NCBI GenBank assembly: GCA_964479445.1
Contig: CAYZMH010000047.1
Coordinates: 1-26,898, forward strand
Direction: 5' to 3'
DNA length: 26,898 nucleotides
Origin: CAYZMH01 sp964479445
GTDB lineage: Bacteria; Bacteroidota; Bacteroidia; Bacteroidales; GCA-2748055
In this document: positions 23,540 through 26,898 of the stretch, in pieces
Position numbering within the stretch: position 1 is the first letter of the stretch
How the letters are laid out: every line of letters begins with the position of its first letter
The notes under the pieces: generated by a model
Told to the model about the DNA's origin: nothing
The model's database searches: none
Seen by the model: the letters and a program-made list of their open reading frames with translations, nothing else
Program-made: the position numbers and the translations under genes

Positions 23540-23713
23540 ATGAAACACATGATATCCCATATAACCGGCTCACCCAGGGTGACAAAAGGCAGGATGGTGC
23601 CATCCGGTTAGAATGGTATATGTCAGATAGAGCATGGCCGTTCACCAGGATAGAAGAGACAGAGGGAACGGTCATTTTTTATATACATAAACCAAGAAAC
23701 TACGCTATTACGA
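23540..23713 (+). promoter_or_regulatory. Long gltB 5' leader with symmetric sequences and a small ORF
   Basis: TAACCGG (23562-23568) pairs with CCGGTTA (23604-23610). Between them lie TCACCCAGGGTGA (23570-23582), a near-palindrome, and GGATGG/CCATCC (23592-23605). A 23-codon ORF from ATG 23540 ends at 23611, inside this structure. No known riboswitch motif is recognised. Confidence 0.35.
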
Positions 23714-26700
23714 ATGAAGACATTACGCCCGAAGGAGACCGGATTATACCATCCGTCGTTTGAGCATGATAACTGTGGAATTGGGTTTGTGGCCCATTTG
23801 AAAGGCGAGAAATCCCATTCCATAATCAGGCAGGGACTGGAGACGCTGGAGAACATGACCCACCGGGGAGCGGAGGGTGCCGACAGCAAGACGGGTGATG
23901 GTGCGGGGATCATGATACAGATCCCGCGCGACTTCTACCTGATCCAGGGGTATGCATTGCCTGCGGAGGGGAAATTCGGAACGGGCCTGTTGTTTCTTCC
24001 CCAGGAGCGATCTGCGGCGAAGAGATGCGAGGAGGCGCTCACAGAGATCATTCATGAAGAGGGGGTTGAACTGATCGGATTCCGGGATGTTCCGCGCAAC
24101 AGCGACATCCTCGGAGAGATCTCCCGCGGGGCCGAACCGGAGATCCGGCAGGTGCTGGTAAGCGGCAACACAGAGCCGGAGGAGTTGGAACGCAGGCTGT
24201 ACATTATCAGGAAACGGGCGGAGAAACGCATTGCTGAGTCGGACATTCCCGGCAGGGATTTCTTCTACATTCCCAGTCTGTCCACCCGTGTACTGGTATA
24301 CAAAGGGATGCTCACCAGCATGCAGCTGGGGGATTACTTCCGTGATCTGCAGGATGAGCGGCTGACCAGTGCGATTGCTATGGTGCATTCGCGGTTCAGC
24401 ACCAACACCTTTCCCAGCTGGGAACTGGCACAGCCTTTCCGGATGCTTGCCCACAACGGGGAGATCAACACCATCAAGGGAAACCGGTTTTGGATGAAGG
24501 CCCGCGAGTCGATCCTGAAGTCGGAGAAGCTGGGTGATCTTACCCGCATCTACCCGGTGATCGAGCCCGACAAGAGTGATTCCGCCTCGCTGGACAATGT
24601 GCTGGAGTTCCTGGTGATGAGCGGGAAGTCGGTACCCTACGCCCTTTCCGTGCTCATCCCCGAGTCGTGGAACAATAAAAATCCCATTTCCAATGACCTC
24701 AAGGCATTTTACCAGTATCACTCCACGTTCATGGAGCCCTGGGACGGACCCGCTTCGCTTATCTTTTCCGATGGAAGGTATATCGGGGGTATGCTGGACC
24801 GTAACGGATTGCGGCCTTCCCGTTACGTGGTGACCAAGGATGATGTGATGGTGATGGGATCGGAAGTCGGGGTACAGACCTTCCCGGCGGAATCGATTCG
24901 GGAAAAGGGTCGCCTGAAGCCCGGGAAGATGATCCTGGTAGACACCCACAAAGGGGTTATCCAGTACGACCGGGAGCTGAGGGAACGACTGGCCGGTGAG
25001 CAGCCCTACCGGCGGTGGATCGAAGAGAATATGGTAAGCCTGGAGAAGATCGAATCCGGGAGAAAGATTGCGCCGGACCTGGGTTCTGAATACGACACCT
25101 ATCGAAAGGCGTTCAACTACTCCTCGGAAGATATCGAGAAGATCATCCAGGTGATGGCCTCGACGGCGAAGGAGCCGATCGGATCGATGGGGAATGACGT
25201 CCCATCGGCGGTTCTCTCGGAGCGACCCTACCGGCTTTTCAACTATTTCCGGCAGCTGTTTGCCCAGGTGACCAATCCGGCCATCGATCCCATCCGTGAA
25301 GAGCTGGTGATGACGCTTACCGGTTACATCGGTTCGTTACAGCAGAACCTGCTGGACTCCTCCCCCGATCATGTAAAGATGGTCAAATTCAAGAGTCCGG
25401 TCGTTACCAACTCCACGTTTGAGATTATTAAAAACCTGAAATACAAAGGATTTTCCAATACGGTCATCCCCATTCATTTCGATGCGGAGCAGGGGAAAAA
25501 CGGGCTGGAGCGTGCCGTGGATGATATCTGCCGGCAGGCGGAACAGGCCGCTGATGAAGGAAAAAACTACATTATCCTCACCGACCGGGGGATCTCCTCT
25601 TCCAGGGCGCCGGTTCCTTCGTTGCTTGCCGTTTCGGCGGTGCACCACCATCTTATCGAAAAGCGCAAGCGGATGCAGATCGACATCGTGCTGGAATCGG
25701 CCGAGCCCCGGGAGGTGATGCATTTCGCCCTGCTGTTCGGTTACGGTGCCAGCATTATCAATCCGTACATGCTCTTCTCGGTTACCAATGAACTGGTTCG
25801 GAACCAGGATATCCAGATGGACTATGACAAAGCGGAAGAGAACGTGATCCACGCCGTCAATAAGGGATTGCTTAAGACCCTTTCCAAGATGGGGATCAGT
25901 ACCCTGCGCAGTTACCGGGCAGCCCAGATCTTTGAAGCGGTAGGCCTTGATCAAACGATCGTTGACCGGTATTTTGAAGGGACCACTTCCCGGCTCGGCG
26001 GGATCGGGCTGGAAGAGATTGCCGAAGAGGCGCTGATCCCGCACAGGAGGGCCTATGAGTGGAGTGCGGTGGATTCAGAACTTACCGAGGGAGTGTACCA
26101 CTACCGGAAGCACGGGGAGCAGCACGCCTGGAATCCGGATACCATTGCCCTGTTGCAATGGAGCACCCGCACCAACGATTACTCCCGGTACAAGGAGTTC
26201 AGCGAAAAGGTAACGCAGGACACCGTGAAGCCCGGATTTCTCCGCGGCATGCTGGATTTCAAGCGCAATCCCATTGAACCTGACCGGGTCGAACCGGAGG
26301 AGGCGATCATGAAGCGGTTTGTCACCGGTGCCATGTCCTACGGTTCGATCAGTCGCGAAGCCCATGAGGCACTGGCCATCGCTATGAACCGGATCGGAGG
26401 CCGCAGCAACACGGGGGAAGGCGGTGAGGATCCCGTGCGGTTTACGCCTCTACCCAACGGGGATAGTGCACGAAGCGCGATCAAGCAGGTAGCCAGCGGA
26501 CGCTTTGGCGTCACCACGGAGTACCTGGTCAATGCAGACGAATTGCAGATCAAGATCGCGCAGGGGGCCAAGCCCGGGGAGGGCGGACAGTTGCCCGGTC
26601 ATAAAGTGGACAAGATCATTGCCAGAACACGGTACTCCATTCCGGGTATCACCCTGATCTCTCCCCCGCCCCACCATGACATTTACTCGATCGAGGACCT

Positions 26701-26898
26701 GGCGCAGCTGATCTTTGATCTGAAGAACGTCAATCCCCGGGCGAATATCAGCGTGAAGCTGGTATCGGAATCGGGGGTAGGCACCATTGCCGCCGGAGTT
26801 GCCAAGGCCAATGCCGATTTGATCACCATCAGCGGGTCGGAAGGAGGCACCGGGGCCAGTCCCTCCTCCTCCATCAAGCATGCCGGATTGCCCCTGGA
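23714..26898 (+). CDS. gltB: Glutamate synthase large subunit (3' end outside window)
   Basis: GOGAT large chain: makes two glutamates from 2-oxoglutarate and glutamine. 1061 codons are visible, with no stop before the right edge; the full family length is about 1500. After a 20-residue propeptide, Cys21 in DNCGIGF is the expected N-terminal nucleophile of the glutaminase domain, with MTHRGAEGAD and HNGEINTI further on. A central linking domain follows. The FMN/2-oxoglutarate domain starts near residue 870 (MSYGSISREAHEALA, GRSNTGEGGEDP, KPGEGGQLPGHKV, SPPPHHDIYS, SGSEGGTGAS). The Fe-S cysteines and the beta-helix domain lie past the edge. ATG 23714 matches the family start. It follows the P-II/Amt operon but has its own promoter; the cytoplasmic enzyme fixes the ammonium imported by Amt through glutamine. 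Confidence 0.95.
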   Translation, partial: MKTLRPKETGLYHPSFEHDNCGIGFVAHLKGEKSHSIIRQGLETLENMTHRGAEGADSKTGDGAGIMIQIPRDFYLIQGYALPAEGKFGTGLLFLPQERSAAKRCEEALTEIIHEEGVELIGFRDVPRNSDILGEISRGAEPEIRQVLVSGNTEPEELERRLYIIRKRAEKRIAESDIPGRDFFYIPSLSTRVLVYKGMLTSMQLGDYFRDLQDERLTSAIAMVHSRFSTNTFPSWELAQPFRMLAHNGEINTIKGNRFWMKARESILKSEKLGDLTRIYPVIEPDKSDSASLDNVLEFLVMSGKSVPYALSVLIPESWNNKNPISNDLKAFYQYHSTFMEPWDGPASLIFSDGRYIGGMLDRNGLRPSRYVVTKDDVMVMGSEVGVQTFPAESIREKGRLKPGKMILVDTHKGVIQYDRELRERLAGEQPYRRWIEENMVSLEKIESGRKIAPDLGSEYDTYRKAFNYSSEDIEKIIQVMASTAKEPIGSMGNDVPSAVLSERPYRLFNYFRQLFAQVTNPAIDPIREELVMTLTGYIGSLQQNLLDSSPDHVKMVKFKSPVVTNSTFEIIKNLKYKGFSNTVIPIHFDAEQGKNGLERAVDDICRQAEQAADEGKNYIILTDRGISSSRAPVPSLLAVSAVHHHLIEKRKRMQIDIVLESAEPREVMHFALLFGYGASIINPYMLFSVTNELVRNQDIQMDYDKAEENVIHAVNKGLLKTLSKMGISTLRSYRAAQIFEAVGLDQTIVDRYFEGTTSRLGGIGLEEIAEEALIPHRRAYEWSAVDSELTEGVYHYRKHGEQHAWNPDTIALLQWSTRTNDYSRYKEFSEKVTQDTVKPGFLRGMLDFKRNPIEPDRVEPEEAIMKRFVTGAMSYGSISREAHEALAIAMNRIGGRSNTGEGGEDPVRFTPLPNGDSARSAIKQVASGRFGVTTEYLVNADELQIKIAQGAKPGEGGQLPGHKVDKIIARTRYSIPGITLISPPPHHDIYSIEDLAQLIFDLKNVNPRANISVKLVSESGVGTIAAGVAKANADLITISGSEGGTGASPSSSIKHAGLPL

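Larger units (their letters stand above)
23177..23713. promoter_or_regulatory. amt-gltB intergenic region: terminator, promoter and long structured leader
   Basis: 537 bp without a recognised gene. It begins with two hairpins: ACCCGG/CCGGGT (23185-23205) and the intrinsic terminator at 23229-23267. From 23270 to 23500 nothing is recognised. A near-consensus promoter lies at 23502-23531, followed by a leader of about 175 nt rich in inverted repeats and holding a 23-codon ORF (23540-23611). Confidence 0.65.

Noticed and set aside
23503..23763. 86-codon plus-strand frame upstream of gltB
   Set aside because: It starts with TTG within the promoter, overlaps gltB in another frame and resembles no family.
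23744..24949. 401-codon minus-strand open frame near the right end
   Set aside because: Antisense shadow of gltB, whose frame carries the full glutaminase motifs without a stop.

Overview
The window looks like a chromosomal piece of a Bacteroidota genome, probably Bacteroidales/Marinilabiliales-like (order uncertain). Several upstream regions carry the Bacteroidota promoter pattern (-33 TTTG, -7 TAnnTTTG). Start codons mostly lack a Shine-Dalgarno sequence. A DUF6702-like exported protein sits beside an M1 peptidase, and a TorF-like protein, P-II, Amt and GltB lie in series. There is no rRNA, recognisable tRNA, CRISPR array, transposase or phage gene. All major genes look intact, except two cut by the window edges and one decayed remnant.

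Layout: (1) 2-2347 (+) is a 2-oxoacid dehydrogenase E1 alpha/beta fusion, cut at the left edge. (2) 2387-4690 (-) is an exported M1 metallopeptidase, divergent from a small DUF6702-like exported protein (4914-5438, +). (3) 5710-6519 (+) is a NagD/AraL-type HAD phosphatase converging on a sugar block. (4) 6542-15459 (-) holds eight genes in the order transaldolase, GutQ/KpsF-like SIS isomerase, cysteine hydrolase, PfkB kinase, then aldo/keto reductase, PHP-domain protein, class II aldolase fused to a sorbitol-6-phosphate-dehydrogenase-like SDR, and a SorE-like dehydrogenase. A sorbitol/xylitol dehydrogenase (15702-16739, +) is divergent from it. (5) 16801-17019 (-) is a coding remnant resembling the C-terminus of SxtJ-type membrane proteins. 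(6) A PhoD-like lipoprotein (17085-19799, +) abuts a secreted isochorismatase-fold hydrolase (19800-20405, -). (7) 20822-23176 (+) is torF-like/P-II/amt with its own promoter and terminator. It is followed by gltB (23714 to the right edge, +) with its own promoter and a long leader.

The main candidate for an undescribed system is block 4. The SorE-like enzyme (L-sorbose-1-phosphate to D-glucitol-6-phosphate in characterised members) and the SrlD-like half of the fusion (D-glucitol-6-phosphate to D-fructose-6-phosphate) could work in sequence. The divergent polyol dehydrogenase plus PfkB kinase could give a second route from hexitol to fructose 6-phosphate. Transaldolase and the arabinose-5-phosphate-isomerase-like protein would link it to pentose phosphates. 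The aldolase fused to the SrlD-like domain, and the PHP protein overlapping its start by 4 bp, are not explained by known sorbitol or sorbose operons. No transporter or regulator for this pathway lies in the window, so the substrate remains an inference.

The right end is a nitrogen assimilation block: ammonium uptake (Amt), its P-II regulator, a TorF-like outer membrane protein and glutamate synthase. A perfect inverted repeat (TACCCCTA/TAGGGGTA) overlaps the predicted promoter of the first operon.
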